Part shown: piece by piece, positions 8,903 to 18,179 of the stretch
How the letters are laid out: the number at the start of each line of letters is the position of its first letter
How positions within the stretch are numbered: the stretch's first letter is position 1
DNA from: Chitinophagales bacterium
GTDB taxonomy: Bacteria; Bacteroidota; Bacteroidia; Chitinophagales; Chitinophagaceae
Length of the DNA stretch: 64,000 nucleotides
Direction: 5' to 3'
NCBI GenBank assembly: GCA_017303335.1
Contig: JAFLBK010000006.1
Span: forward strand, 95,253 to 159,252
Translations under genes and position numbers: made by a program
The notes under the pieces: generated by a model
What the model was told of the DNA's origin: nothing
Seen by the model: the letters and a program-made list of their open reading frames with translations, nothing else
Database searches by the model: none

Positions 8903-10084
8903 ATGAAAGGAATTTACCTGAATAAGAATATCAGCCGCCGGGTGGAGTTGGGGCACCCCTGGATCTTTGCAAACGAAGTGAACCGGGGAAAGGCGCTGGA
9001 CGCTGCCGCAAAGCCAGGCGAGATCGTGAATGTTTTTACCTACGATAAGAAATTCATAGGCCGCGGCTATATAAACCCGCAATCCCAGATTATGGTACGC
9101 CTGCTTACCCGGGATAAGGACGAGTTAATTGATGAGGGTTTCTTTCTGAATCGTATCCGCAAAGCATGGGAGTACCGGCAACGGATCGGTTATACTGAAA
9201 ACTGCCGGCTGGTATTTGGCGAAGCCGATGACCTGCCCCAGTTGATCATCGATAAGTTCAATGACTATTTTGTGATCCAGACCCTGGCGCTGGGTATCGA
9301 TGCCTGGAAGCCAGCGATCGTGAAAGCGCTTGAAACCATTTTTACACCCCGGGGAATTTATGAACGCAATGATGTTCCGGTGAGGGAACTGGAAGGATTG
9401 GCTCAGCAGAAAGGATTCCTGTCTGCCCCGTTTGATACCAATATCATTATCCGCGAGAACGGAATCCGCTTTCATGTGGATATTGCCAACGGGCAGAAGA
9501 CAGGCTTTTTCCTCGACCAGCAGGATAACCGGCGGGCGATACAGCATATTGTAAAGGGAGCCGATGTACTGGGCGCTTTTTGTTATACCGGTTCATTTGA
9601 GATCAGCGCCGCGTTTTATGGAGCCCGGTCGGTATTGGGACTTGATATTTCGCAGGCGGCTATCGACATGTGTAACCGCAACGCCCTGCTTAATGGACTG
9701 GAAAACACCTGCCGTTTTGAATGTGTAAATGCGTTTGATGTGTTGAAAGAATGGTCGAAGGACGGTAAACAGTGGGATGTGGTTATGCTCGATCCGCCTT
9801 CGTTTACCAAGAACCGGGCGAGCATCGACAAGGCGGTGGCGGGTTACAAAGAGATCAACCTGCGGGGAATGAAACTGGTCAGGCCGGGTGGGTTCCTGGT
9901 AACATCCAGCTGTACCAACCTGGTACAGCCAAAATTATTCCTGGAAACGATACAGGCGGCAGCACTGGATGCAAAGCGACGGTTGCGGGAAGTAACATTC
10001 AATGCCCAATCGGCGGATCATCCGATCATTCCCGGGCAGGAGAATACCCAGTATCTTAAATTCCTTGTCGTACAGGTTATATAA
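8903..10084 (+). CDS. class I SAM-dependent rRNA methyltransferase (RlmI-like)
   Basis: A 393-residue protein with an N-terminal PUA-like RNA-binding domain (about 1-75), an EEHEE-type middle region and a C-terminal Rossmann methyltransferase. The SAM loop is GAFCYTGSFEISAAFYGA and the catalytic-site motif is MLDPPSFTKN. A conserved Ser-Cys (TSSCTN) follows, as in RlmI, which makes m5C in 23S rRNA. The exact target base is inferred from family only. Confidence 0.88.
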   Translation: MKGIYLNKNISRRVELGHPWIFANEVNRGKALDAAAKPGEIVNVFTYDKKFIGRGYINPQSQIMVRLLTRDKDELIDEGFFLNRIRKAWEYRQRIGYTENCRLVFGEADDLPQLIIDKFNDYFVIQTLALGIDAWKPAIVKALETIFTPRGIYERNDVPVRELEGLAQQKGFLSAPFDTNIIIRENGIRFHVDIANGQKTGFFLDQQDNRRAIQHIVKGADVLGAFCYTGSFEISAAFYGARSVLGLDISQAAIDMCNRNALLNGLENTCRFECVNAFDVLKEWSKDGKQWDVVMLDPPSFTKNRASIDKAVAGYKEINLRGMKLVRPGGFLVTSSCTNLVQPKLFLETIQAAALDAKRRLREVTFNAQSADHPIIPGQENTQYLKFLVVQVI

Positions 10085-10093
10085 GGGGTGATT

Positions 10094-10498
10094 TTATTTG
10101 ACTACCTGGAATTTACCAGAGTCGATGATCTTTCCATTCTTATCCCGTAGCTGGTAGATGTAAATACCACGGTAGAACTCATCAAGCGGAACGGTGATTT
10201 TGGGTAATACTTTTCCGATCTCACTTACTTTTTTTCCCATGAAATTATAGATCTGAAGCGAATAGGAACGATCGTAGCCATACTGGAAATCAAAGTTGAT
10301 CACCGAGCTGGCGGGTATTGGATACGGTTTTAGCATCTTTGTAACCGGGTCACCGGTTCCTGAAGGCCTGTTCTGAGCGAAAGAAGTAAAAGTTAATCCA
10401 ATAAGTAAAATTGATATAAGTACAATTTTCTTCAATACAGTAAAAATAGCAAAATCTTTCAACAAACCAAGATTTTCAAGCCGGTAAATTGACTTCAT
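10094..10498 (-). CDS. small exported protein consisting mainly of a T9SS type A sorting domain
   Basis: About 134 residues if the first ATG is used. A hydrophobic signal segment (KKIVLISILLIGL, then TSFAQ) lies unusually deep, so translation may begin about 20 codons later at a TTG just before KKIV. The mature part is little more than a type IX sorting domain: YPIPASSVINFDF, then LQIYNFMGKKV, then YRGIYIYQLRDKNGKII and a final GKFQVVK. The domain normally directs large proteins through the type IX system and is removed at the surface; here no cargo domain is present. Confidence 0.75.
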   Translation of the reverse strand: MKSIYRLENLGLLKDFAIFTVLKKIVLISILLIGLTFTSFAQNRPSGTGDPVTKMLKPYPIPASSVINFDFQYGYDRSYSLQIYNFMGKKVSEIGKVLPKITVPLDEFYRGIYIYQLRDKNGKIIDSGKFQVVK

Positions 10499-10561
10499 TT
10501 CCGTTAAACCGGCTGAATTACATGGGTTTATATTATAACGTATGATAATGCCTTTTTAGTA

Positions 10562-11029
10562 TCAGTTGAGCTTGGCCAGTAGCTCGTTAATAGCATTAAA
10601 ATCGGGCACTTCACCGGCGTTTTCCAGTACTTCTGCATAGCGGATTATTCCTTTTTTGTCGATCAAAAAAGCGGATCGTTTGCTTACCCCTTTCATATCA
10701 AGGATCCAGTTCTCGTATAGACTGCCATAAAGGGCTGAAACCTCCTTGTTGAAATCGCTCAGGAGCGGAAAGTTATACTGCTGGTCTTCTTTATACCTGG
10801 CCAGCGTGAATACGGAGTCAACTGAAATTCCTAAAACCTGGGCTGTTGCATTGCTGTATCGTCCGATATCATCCCTGACTGCGCATAGTTCCCTGGTGCA
10901 GGTGCTTGTAAAAGCCTGTGGGAAGAAGAGCAAAAGCACGTTTTTTCCCTGCAAGGATGAAAGGGATACTTTGTTTTTGCCGCTGTCGAAAAGAGAGAAG
11001 TCTGGGGCTGGTGTTCCTGGCTGAAGCAT
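10562..11029 (-). CDS. peroxiredoxin, PrxQ/BCP-like
   Basis: A 155-residue thioredoxin-fold peroxidase. The start at 11029 (MLQPGTPAPDF) fits the family; the frame is open further upstream without homologous sequence. The PxxxTxxC motif is PQAFTSTC, with peroxidatic Cys44 and a second Cys49 four residues on, the atypical two-cysteine layout of PrxQ/BCP. It reduces hydroperoxides using thiols. It is divergent from the aquaporin gene across 107 bp, which probably holds both promoters. Confidence 0.9.
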   Translation of the reverse strand: MLQPGTPAPDFSLFDSGKNKVSLSSLQGKNVLLLFFPQAFTSTCTRELCAVRDDIGRYSNATAQVLGISVDSVFTLARYKEDQQYNFPLLSDFNKEVSALYGSLYENWILDMKGVSKRSAFLIDKKGIIRYAEVLENAGEVPDFNAINELLAKLN

Positions 11030-11136
11030 TTTTTCTTTTTTGATTAAAGATATGGTTTGTGTAAAACTTGTTAACAGCCATTGAGGGCTTTTGGTTTTAT
11101 TAGCAGTGAAATATTTATTACTAAAAACAACCAACT

Positions 11137-11745
11137 ATGAACAAGTACATCACTGAAATGATCGGAACCTTTTTTCTTGTTTCCGGAGCTATGCTCGGCG
11201 GGGCAATGGGCGCTTCGTTGGCCCTGATGGTTATGATCTATGCCGGGGGCCATGTATCCGGAGCCCATTATAATCCCGCCGTCACCCTTTCGGTATGGAT
11301 GCGGGGAAAGATTGAGATGAAGGATGCGGTGATGTACTGGATATTCCAATTCGTTGCGGCTGTGATTGCTGCGCTGGTGGTGATGTACGTTTTCAATAAC
11401 GAAGGCAGTGGAGCCTGTAAAGAAGCGGAAGGCTGGGCTACAAAGGCTATCCTGGCCGAGATGCTGGGTACCTTCGCATTGGCCTATGTTGTGTTGAATG
11501 TTGCTACAGCGAAGGCTACCAGCGGAAACAGCTTTTACGGTTTAGCCATTGGAGGTACGGTGCTGGCTATGGCGACTGCCCTGGGAGGTTTTTCCGGGGG
11601 TGCTTTTAACCCGGCTGTGGCGATCGGTTTGGGTGTTCAAAAAAGTTTCTGCTGGGATCATATATGGGTCTATTTTGTAGGCCCCCTGGGAGGTGGTGCG
11701 CTGGCGGCAATCGTCTTCAGTTTCATTAATCCCGATGATAAATAA
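11137..11745 (+). CDS. aquaporin/MIP-family channel with a non-standard second NPA motif
   Basis: A 202-residue, six-helix protein, at the short end for the family. Both half-helix motifs are present: HYNPAVT (about 45-51) and AFNPAVAIG (about 166-174). In canonical water and glycerol channels the second motif is NPAR, with Arg forming the aromatic/arginine filter; here that position is Val. The solute may therefore be neither water nor glycerol. It is followed by a strong terminator at 11765-11793. Confidence 0.85.
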   Translation: MNKYITEMIGTFFLVSGAMLGGAMGASLALMVMIYAGGHVSGAHYNPAVTLSVWMRGKIEMKDAVMYWIFQFVAAVIAALVVMYVFNNEGSGACKEAEGWATKAILAEMLGTFALAYVVLNVATAKATSGNSFYGLAIGGTVLAMATALGGFSGGAFNPAVAIGLGVQKSFCWDHIWVYFVGPLGGGALAAIVFSFINPDDK

Positions 11746-11764
11746 GGCATCCGCATAATAGGCA

Positions 11765-11793
11765 AAAACCCTTCTGGAAAGAAGGGTTTTTTT
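11765..11793 (+). terminator. rho-independent terminator after the aquaporin gene
   Basis: An 11-bp perfect stem (AAAACCCTTCT / AGAAGGGTTTT) with loop GGAA and a following T run, 20 bp after the stop. Confidence 0.9.
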
Positions 11794-12095
11794 GTTATCC
11801 AAACAATCCATAAAAACAAAAAATCTTTGCTTGTTAGTACACGACTTTTGAGATATGGACTGAATTATCAGTGTCGGCGATCCGGAATGCAATGGTTTCA
11901 ATCTGGAATAGGCAGCATGCAGGAGAAATATTTGCTGGATGCACAAATACGTGCGGGATTGGTTACTACTGAATTCATAGGATCGTATAAAACTGCTTGC
12001 AGCAGTATAGGAATAGTAAACGGTTTATCCGGGAAATTATTGCTATTGACAGGTTTTCAATGATATAGGAGTTTTTTATTTAGTGTAGTCCCGGG
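11794..12095. other. noncoding stretch of about 300 bp
   Basis: This lies between the aquaporin terminator and the terminator of the DUF1573 operon. A short plus-strand frame (11827-12063) has no ribosome site, no ATG at its beginning and no recognisable sequence. I see no supported gene or RNA here. Confidence 0.5.
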
Positions 12096-12127
12096 CAATA
12101 AAAAACCCCGCACAAGGCAGGGTTTTA
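12096..12127 (-). terminator. terminator of the DUF1573 gene pair
   Basis: Read on the minus strand: an imperfect stem (AACCCTGC / GCGGGGTT, G-T wobble allowed) followed by six T residues, 20 bp after the stop of the gene starting at 12647. Confidence 0.75.
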
Positions 12128-12146
12128 GTGAATCAGGTGTTACAAA

Positions 12147-12647
12147 TCAACCATTGCTTTTGGAAGAGGAAGATTTGCCGGCCGTTTTATTTGATTTGGC
12201 AGGTTGTGCCGGCGCATCGGTCTTTTTCTTGGCGTCATTCATTTCAGCCGCCCATTTTTCGTAGGCTGCGGGTTCCAGAACATCCCCGGTAATGGTAATG
12301 CTCTTGGTTTCATCCACACCGGCGAATTTCACGGTCAGGTGTTTGTCGAAATGACCAACGGAAGCAGCATTGAATTTTGCTGAAATAAACCCGGTAGCAC
12401 CCGGTGCAATGGGCGACTTGGTATAATCGCCAATGGTGCATCCGCAGGTAGGGCTGGCTTGCTCTATGATCAGCGGTTCATTGCTGATATTGGTTACAAT
12501 GAATTTAACTTCTTTGGGTTCGTTCAACTTCAGATTGCCCTGGTTGATGGTTTCGGTATCGAATTTAGCAACGTCGGCAACTTTCTTCTGTGCGAACAAC
12601 GAGGTACCGAGTGTAAACGCTGTCGCCAGTAATAACAACTTCTTCAT
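12147..12647 (-). CDS. DUF1573 domain exported protein
   Basis: A 166-residue protein with a signal peptide (1-19, ending SLFA-Q). A DUF1573 immunoglobulin-like domain (about 35-125) carries the family pattern FIVTNISNEPLIIEQ, then SPTCGCTIGDY and PGATGFISAKFNA. A Lys/Ala/Ser-rich tail (130-166) is low complexity. DUF1573 resembles an ASH/MSP fold and is common in Bacteroidota envelopes, with no assigned activity. It lies 18 bp after a paralogue, so the two form an operon. Confidence 0.87.
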   Translation of the reverse strand: MKKLLLLATAFTLGTSLFAQKKVADVAKFDTETINQGNLKLNEPKEVKFIVTNISNEPLIIEQASPTCGCTIGDYTKSPIAPGATGFISAKFNAASVGHFDKHLTVKFAGVDETKSITITGDVLEPAAYEKWAAEMNDAKKKTDAPAQPAKSNKTAGKSSSSKSNG

Positions 12648-12665
12648 GGGATTAAATTTTAGTGT

Positions 12666-13154
12666 TTAGTTATTTTTTAAATCATTCAGGCCTTTGTTCT
12701 CCGGTGCAGAACTACCCGGTGTTTTCCATACTTCCCCTTTGATGATGATTTGCTTGCTCTGGTTGTCGTTGTACGAAATGGTGATAAACTTGGTAAAGGG
12801 TCCTTCCGCGGCAGCATTGTAGCCTACGGTGATCTTGGTCGATCCACCCGGCGCTACAACCTTGTCCTTCTCCCATTCCGGCGTGGTGCAACCACAACTG
12901 GCGTGTACGTTGGATATCTTCAGGTCAACATTGCTCTTGTTGGTAATCTCAAACACATGGGTTACAGGCTTGCCCTGCGGAATCTTTCCAAAATCGAATT
13001 CGGTTTCTTTCAGCACCAGCAGGTTCTCGGCCTGGGCGATACTCCCGCTTGTTGCTGCGGGTTTAGCCGCGGTAGAGGGGGCTGTGGTCAGTTCCTGGGC
13101 CTGGCTCATGGCGAAACAGGTCATTGCTGTAACGAGTGTAAATATTTTTTTCAT
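12666..13154 (-). CDS. DUF1573 domain exported protein, paralogue
   Basis: A 162-residue protein starting at the ATG at 13154 (MKKIFTLVTAMTCFA, signal cut after SQA). The domain contains TEFDFGKIPQGKPVTHVFE, ASCGCTTPEWEKD and GGSTKITVGYNA, matching the downstream paralogue. The conserved CGC is kept in both. The frame is open upstream to 13244 but without a signal-like start. Function unknown. Confidence 0.87.
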   Translation of the reverse strand: MKKIFTLVTAMTCFAMSQAQELTTAPSTAAKPAATSGSIAQAENLLVLKETEFDFGKIPQGKPVTHVFEITNKSNVDLKISNVHASCGCTTPEWEKDKVVAPGGSTKITVGYNAAAEGPFTKFITISYNDNQSKQIIIKGEVWKTPGSSAPENKGLNDLKNN

Positions 13155-13254
13155 ATTGCTTTTTTTAGTGGCTATCAAAGATAGTAAAACGGATTCAAGG
13201 CCTCTAAATTGCAGTCCTGTTAAGAGTTTTTTAACAAAGCTCACCGGTAATTTC

Positions 13255-13262
13255 TATTTTTG
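13255..13262 (+). promoter_or_regulatory. Bacteroidota -7 promoter box (TATTTTTG)
   Basis: A match to TAnnTTTG 17 bp before the ATG of the E1 dehydrogenase gene. No confident -33 element was seen. Confidence 0.45.
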
Positions 13263-13279
13263 CATTACATTGATACACT

Positions 13280-15661
13280 ATGGATAACACGAACAACAAC
13301 GATGCTGTTTTAGCGGGTAAACTGAGCTTCGATAATTTCAGGAACGAGGTTCTGAAAGATTACCGGGTAGCCTGCGAGAGCAGGGAAACGAGTTTGCTGG
13401 GCCGGAAAGAAGTACTGACCGGTAAAGCCAAGTTTGGAATATTCGGCGACGGAAAGGAGATCGCCCAGGTGGCGATGGCTAAATTCTTCCGGCAAGGCGA
13501 TTTTCGCTCGGGGTATTACCGCGATCAGACCTTTATGTTTGCAAGCGGCCTGGCTACCGTTGAACAGTTTTTTTCGCAATTGTATGCCGATCCGGATGTA
13601 GCCAATGATCCGTTCAGTGCCGGTCGTCAGATGAATGCGCATTTTGCCACCCGGTGGGTAGACGGGAACGGCGAATGGCTGAACCTTACCGAACACAAAA
13701 ATGTGAGCAGCGACATTGCGCCTACCGCCGGGCAGATGCCGCGGGGTTTAGGACTCGCGTTTGCATCCAAAGCATTCCGCAATATTCCGCAAACACATAC
13801 CCTTACCCACCTGAGTAATAATGGTAATGAAATTTGCTTTTGTACCATCGGCGACGCTTCTACCAGCGAAGGGCATTTCTGGGAAACCATTAATGCCGCA
13901 GGTGTATTGCAGGTTCCGTTAGCTGTATTTGTATGGGACGACGGATATGGTATCTCCGTTCCCAAAAAATATCAAACCACCAAAGCGTCTGTATCCGATG
14001 CCTTAAAGGGCTTCCAGAAAAAGGACGGAACAAACGGACTCGATATCTATAAACTTAAGGGTTGGGATTATGCGGGTATGTGTGAAGTACTGGAAAGCGC
14101 CATTCAGAAGATCCGCGACACCCATACACCTGCCGTGTTTCATATTGAAGAGATCACACAGCCGCAGGGCCATTCTACTTCCGGCAGCCATGAGCGTTAT
14201 AAATCGCCCGAACGCCTAACGTGGGAAAAAGAATGGGATGGGATACGCCAGATGCGTCAATGGATCATCACCAATGCACTGGCCGAGGAGGACGAACTGA
14301 ACGAAATCGAAGAAAGCGCCAGGCAGTTTGTCCGCGAATGTAAACAACGTGGATGGGAGAAATATATTAACCCGATCAAAGCGCTGGTAGCGAAAACCCT
14401 CGATGCTCTTGGGCCTGTTGCCGCCTCGTTTCCGGAAGTTAAGAAACTTGCCGATGAACTTGCCGCTCAGCGGGAACCGATGCGTCGCGATATAATGAAA
14501 ACCCTTGCCGCCGCATTGGATCTGGCGGGAAGCAATCCGGTATCCGCTGCGTTGCGTGCATTGCACCAATCGATGCAAAAAGACAACGCGAAACTGTACA
14601 ACAGTTACCTGTACAATGAAGGGCCGAAATCGGCATTGCAGGTACCGGTGATCAAGCCTTATTATACCGAAGAAAGCCAGCAGGTGAACGGGTACGAGGT
14701 GCTGAATAAGTACTTTGATGAACTGTTTTCAACCAACAACAAAGTAGTGGCCTTCGGCGAAGATCTCGGATTTATCGGCGATGTAAACCAGGGTTTCAGT
14801 GGCTTGCAGGACAAGCACGGCGAGGCCAGGATATTCGATACGGGCATTCGGGAACTCACCATCATGGGGCAGGGGATCGGGCTGGCTTTACGCGGATTGC
14901 GGCCCATCGCCGAGATACAATACCTCGATTATCTCTTATACGGTTTGCAGCCGTTGAGCGATGATGTTTGTACAACCCATTACCGTACGGCCGGGCAGCA
15001 AAGTTGTCCCTTGATCGTCCGTACCCGTGGCCATCGCCTCGAAGGTATCTGGCACAGTGGCTCGCCCATGGGTGTTGTGCTCAATGCGCTCCGCGGTATG
15101 TATGTATGTGTACCCAGGAATATGGTTCAGGCCGCCGGCATGTACAATACATTGCTCCAAAGCAATGATCCGGGCATTGTCATCGAATGCCTGAACGGGT
15201 ATCGGTTGAAAGAAAAACTTCCCGCGAACCTGATGGCCTATACCGTGCCGCTGGGAGTACCCGAAACCATTAAAGAAGGTAGCGATATTACCATGGTCAG
15301 CTATGGCTCCACATTGCGTATCGTAAGTGAAGCCGCGGAAATGCTGGAGAAAAAAGGGATCAGTTGCGAGGTGATCGATGTACAGACCTTATTGCCTTTC
15401 GACATCAATCACCACATTGTGGCGTCGCTTAAAAAAACCAACCGCATTGTATTCATTGATGAAGATGTTCCCGGAGGCGCTGCGGCCTATATGTTCAATA
15501 AAGTGATGGAAGAACAGGGAGGATACCGCTTCCTGGATGTGTCGCCCCGTACGATAACGGCCAAGGCGCACCGGCCTGCTTATGGAAGCGATGGGGATTA
15601 TTTCAGCAAACCCAATACGGAGGATATTATTGCGGTGGTTAACGAAATGATGGCGGAATAA
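13280..15661 (+). CDS. 2-oxoacid dehydrogenase E1 component, fused alpha and beta subunits
   Basis: A 793-residue thiamine-diphosphate enzyme. The alpha part (about 1-360) has the ThDP-binding segment GDASTSEGHFWETINAAG and the phosphorylation-loop-like HSTSGSHERY. The beta part (about 460-793) has AFGEDLGFIGDVNQGF, FDTGIRE and the C-terminal transketolase domain FIDEDVPGGAAAYMF. It decarboxylates a 2-oxoacid and passes the acyl group to lipoyl-E2; branched-chain acids are likeliest, but E2 and E3 are not nearby. The fusion is common in Bacteroidota. A PhzF gene follows after 1 bp. Confidence 0.92.
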   Translation: MDNTNNNDAVLAGKLSFDNFRNEVLKDYRVACESRETSLLGRKEVLTGKAKFGIFGDGKEIAQVAMAKFFRQGDFRSGYYRDQTFMFASGLATVEQFFSQLYADPDVANDPFSAGRQMNAHFATRWVDGNGEWLNLTEHKNVSSDIAPTAGQMPRGLGLAFASKAFRNIPQTHTLTHLSNNGNEICFCTIGDASTSEGHFWETINAAGVLQVPLAVFVWDDGYGISVPKKYQTTKASVSDALKGFQKKDGTNGLDIYKLKGWDYAGMCEVLESAIQKIRDTHTPAVFHIEEITQPQGHSTSGSHERYKSPERLTWEKEWDGIRQMRQWIITNALAEEDELNEIEESARQFVRECKQRGWEKYINPIKALVAKTLDALGPVAASFPEVKKLADELAAQREPMRRDIMKTLAAALDLAGSNPVSAALRALHQSMQKDNAKLYNSYLYNEGPKSALQVPVIKPYYTEESQQVNGYEVLNKYFDELFSTNNKVVAFGEDLGFIGDVNQGFSGLQDKHGEARIFDTGIRELTIMGQGIGLALRGLRPIAEIQYLDYLLYGLQPLSDDVCTTHYRTAGQQSCPLIVRTRGHRLEGIWHSGSPMGVVLNALRGMYVCVPRNMVQAAGMYNTLLQSNDPGIVIECLNGYRLKEKLPANLMAYTVPLGVPETIKEGSDITMVSYGSTLRIVSEAAEMLEKKGISCEVIDVQTLLPFDINHHIVASLKKTNRIVFIDEDVPGGAAAYMFNKVMEEQGGYRFLDVSPRTITAKAHRPAYGSDGDYFSKPNTEDIIAVVNEMMAE

Positions 15662-15662
15662 G

Positions 15663-16454
15663 ATGAAACTTACACTTTACCAGATCGACGCCTTCGCGAA
15701 TAAGATCTTTGGCGGCAACCCGGCCGCAGTAATCCCGCTTGAACAGTGGCTGGATGCACCCCTGATGCAGCAGATCGCGTTGGAGAATAACCTTTCCGAA
15801 ACAGTCTTCTTTGTTCCTGCCGCTAATGGCATTGCCGATTTTGAGATCCGCTGGTTCACTCCCGAAGTGGAGATCAACCTGTGCGGCCATGCCACGCTTG
15901 CCAGCGCTTATGTGCTTTACAATATACTTGGGTACGAAAAGCCCGGTATACGGTTCAGTTCGATGAGTGGTATCCTGCAGGTATCGCGGGAGGAAGACCT
16001 TATCTGTCTCGACTTTCCTTCCTGGAAACCTGAACGGCTGGATATTTATCCCAGTGAACTATCTGCCATCATCGGCCATGCAGAGATCGTGGGTGTATAT
16101 AAATACAGGGATATGCTGGTGGAACTGGTTAATGAAGAAGCGGTGAAGAACTGCGACCCCGATTTTTCACTCATGAAAAAGCACGTCGATAAAATGATCA
16201 TCACCGCCCCGGGAAAGAAGGTGGATTTTGTTTCCCGCTTTTTTGCGCCCGGAGCCGGCATCGATGAAGATCCCGTTACCGGCTCGGCTCACTCGCAACT
16301 GATTCCTTTCTGGAGCGAAAAACTTGGAAAAAACGAAATGCATGCCCTTCAGCTGTCCAAACGCGGCGGCGAACTCTGGTGTGAACAACGGGGCGACCGG
16401 GTACTGATGAAAGGCAAGGGTGTGTTTTACATGAAGGGGGAGATTTTTCTGTAA
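15663..16454 (+). CDS. PhzF family isomerase/epimerase-like protein
   Basis: A 263-residue protein with the diaminopimelate-epimerase-like fold. Conserved motifs are FGGNPAAVIPL, ENNLSETVFF (with the catalytic-type Glu at about 43), CGHATLASAYVL and DEDPVTGSAHSQL. PhzF itself isomerises a phenazine precursor, but no phenazine genes are here. Family members outside phenazine clusters have mostly unknown substrates. It is translationally adjacent to the E1 gene, suggesting a shared transcript. Confidence 0.9.
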   Translation: MKLTLYQIDAFANKIFGGNPAAVIPLEQWLDAPLMQQIALENNLSETVFFVPAANGIADFEIRWFTPEVEINLCGHATLASAYVLYNILGYEKPGIRFSSMSGILQVSREEDLICLDFPSWKPERLDIYPSELSAIIGHAEIVGVYKYRDMLVELVNEEAVKNCDPDFSLMKKHVDKMIITAPGKKVDFVSRFFAPGAGIDEDPVTGSAHSQLIPFWSEKLGKNEMHALQLSKRGGELWCEQRGDRVLMKGKGVFYMKGEIFL

Positions 16455-16460
16455 TAAAAA

Positions 16461-16480
16461 AGCCGCGATATTCTGCGGCC
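16461..16480 (-). terminator. terminator for yebC
   Basis: The stem GCCGC / GCGGC with an 8-nt loop is followed on the minus strand by six T residues. It lies about 40 bp past the YebC stop and between convergent genes. Confidence 0.6.
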
Positions 16481-16521
16481 ATTTTGTAACGTTCCGGATC
16501 ACCAGCGTTTATAGCCGGTGA

Positions 16522-17232
16522 TTATTTCAGGTTGTGATATACTTTCTGCACGTCGTCGTCCTGTTCCAGGTTGTCGACCAGTTTCAGTACTTCATTGGCC
16601 TGCTCTTCGGATAATTCTACGGTATTGGTGGGGATGCGTGTCAATTCAGCGCTGATCACTTCGATCTTTTTTTCTTCCAGTGCCTTTGCCATATTGCCGA
16701 ATTCATTGTAGGCTGTGCGTATGATAATATTACCATCCGCGTCCTCGCCGATCTCTTCCAAACCGTAATCGATCAGGTCGAGTTCGAGGTCTTCGGTATT
16801 GAGCCCGTTGTTCTTGACCTTGAATTCGCCCATGCGGTTGAATGTAAACGCCACCGATCCGCTGGTACCCAGGGCGCCCTGGCCCTTGGTGAAATGCATG
16901 CGCACGTTGGCAACGGTACGGGTTGGGTTGTCGGTTGCCGTTTCAACCATCACAGCTACGCCATGCGGAGCGTATCCTTCATAAACGATCTCCTCGTAGT
17001 CGGTCTTGTCTTTACCCATCGCCCGTTTGATGGCAGCCTCCACCCGGTCTTTGGGCATGTTGCAGGCCTTGGCGTTGAGGTAACACCTGCGCAGGGCCGG
17101 ATTATTGTCGGGATCGGGGCCGCCGGCTTTAACGGCAATGGCGATCTCTTTTCCGATCCGGGTAAAATTCTTGGCCATTTTGTCCCAGCGGGCAAACATG
17201 GCGCTTTTCCTAACTTCAAATATGCGTCCCAT
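16522..17232 (-). CDS. YebC/PmpR family protein (TACO1-like)
   Basis: A 236-residue protein with the N-terminal YebC signature (ARWDKMAKNFTRIGKEI) and MPKDRVEAAIKRAMGKD, followed by YEGYAPHGVAVMVE and NPTRTVANVR. The family is annotated as transcription regulator; recent work on relatives also links it to translation of difficult peptide stretches. The first ATG is used, although the family core starts at about residue 12. It is monocistronic, with a convergent PhzF gene downstream. Confidence 0.93.
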   Translation of the reverse strand: MGRIFEVRKSAMFARWDKMAKNFTRIGKEIAIAVKAGGPDPDNNPALRRCYLNAKACNMPKDRVEAAIKRAMGKDKTDYEEIVYEGYAPHGVAVMVETATDNPTRTVANVRMHFTKGQGALGTSGSVAFTFNRMGEFKVKNNGLNTEDLELDLIDYGLEEIGEDADGNIIIRTAYNEFGNMAKALEEKKIEVISAELTRIPTNTVELSEEQANEVLKLVDNLEQDDDVQKVYHNLK

Positions 17233-17340
17233 TGGTGGTACTTAATTGGTTTATCGGGGGGCAAATGTAAGAAAATTCGGGCGAGGGAAAAAGAAAGCGG
17301 TACCCGTTGCCGGATACCGCCGTATTGCTGCATAGGGTGT

Positions 17341-18009
17341 TTAAAAGGTATAGCCCACCGAAACTTTGATCACCCGGTTGTAGGCCGCGTAGTTCGCGTT
17401 TTTGTCGAGTTTGGATAAGCCGTAGTCGTAACCCGCCTGGAGGTTGAGGCCATTGTCGAACTGGTAACCAAGGCCGCCGGACAGCCCAAGGTCTACCCGG
17501 TTAAAACGGTTTGTGATATCGATGCCTTTGTTGAATAGGGAAATACCCAGAACGCCGAGTTTCGCATTCAACGTGCTCCTGGCCAGTACCGATACCTGCG
17601 GACCGGCATAAATGTTCAGGCCTTTTGTAATACCTGCCCGGAGATAAAGGGGGATGTCGATGTAATGTTGTTGTACCCTGGCGCCCGCATTGATGCCGAG
17701 TACTTTGATGGCATCGATCTGGAAATCGCCCATCAGGCTGTATCCTTTTTTAGAGTAAGCAAGGCCGGGTTCGAAGGAAAATCTGCGGGAGATCGGAATG
17801 TTCACATAGCCCCCCACATGAAAACCGGTTTTGCCTTTTGTTTCCAGCCAGCCGTCGGTTTTGTCTACTAAATCTTCAATGATCTGGAGGTCTTCCCCTT
17901 CCCACTTGCTGAAATTGGCGCCCGCACGAATGCCGTATGTTACCTGGGCTCCGGCAAATTGAATCAGGAAAGAACTGCAGATGATTGTAAGGAAAAGAAT
18001 TCTTTTCAT
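17341..18009 (-). CDS. PorT-like outer-membrane beta-barrel protein
   Basis: A 222-residue exported protein. The signal peptide (1-21) is cut after AGA-Q. VTYGIRAGANFSKWEGED, the repeated amphipathic strands (FSFEPGLAYSKKGY, GLNIYAGPQVSVLA) and the final strand KVSVGYTF are typical of OMP_b-brl_2/PorT-type barrels. Specific role unknown. Confidence 0.85.
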   Translation of the reverse strand: MKRILFLTIICSSFLIQFAGAQVTYGIRAGANFSKWEGEDLQIIEDLVDKTDGWLETKGKTGFHVGGYVNIPISRRFSFEPGLAYSKKGYSLMGDFQIDAIKVLGINAGARVQQHYIDIPLYLRAGITKGLNIYAGPQVSVLARSTLNAKLGVLGISLFNKGIDITNRFNRVDLGLSGGLGYQFDNGLNLQAGYDYGLSKLDKNANYAAYNRVIKVSVGYTF

Positions 18010-18179
18010 AACTGGTAGCAGGGTTTTAAAAACTGCCGGGCCGCTCTTTAGAATACTATGCCACCTGTTTTTTCTTTCGGGAAGGATATGTTAAAGGGAC
18101 CGCTGTTTGCGACCGGTTAACAAAAGCCGCTGCAGGATATAAGATGCGTAAACCGGGTTGCGCCGTAGGCTTGAAGAGC

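Noticed and set aside
11827..12063. 78-codon plus-strand frame
   Set aside because: It starts at TTG without a ribosome site, has no recognisable sequence and overlaps an antisense frame; it lies between two terminators.
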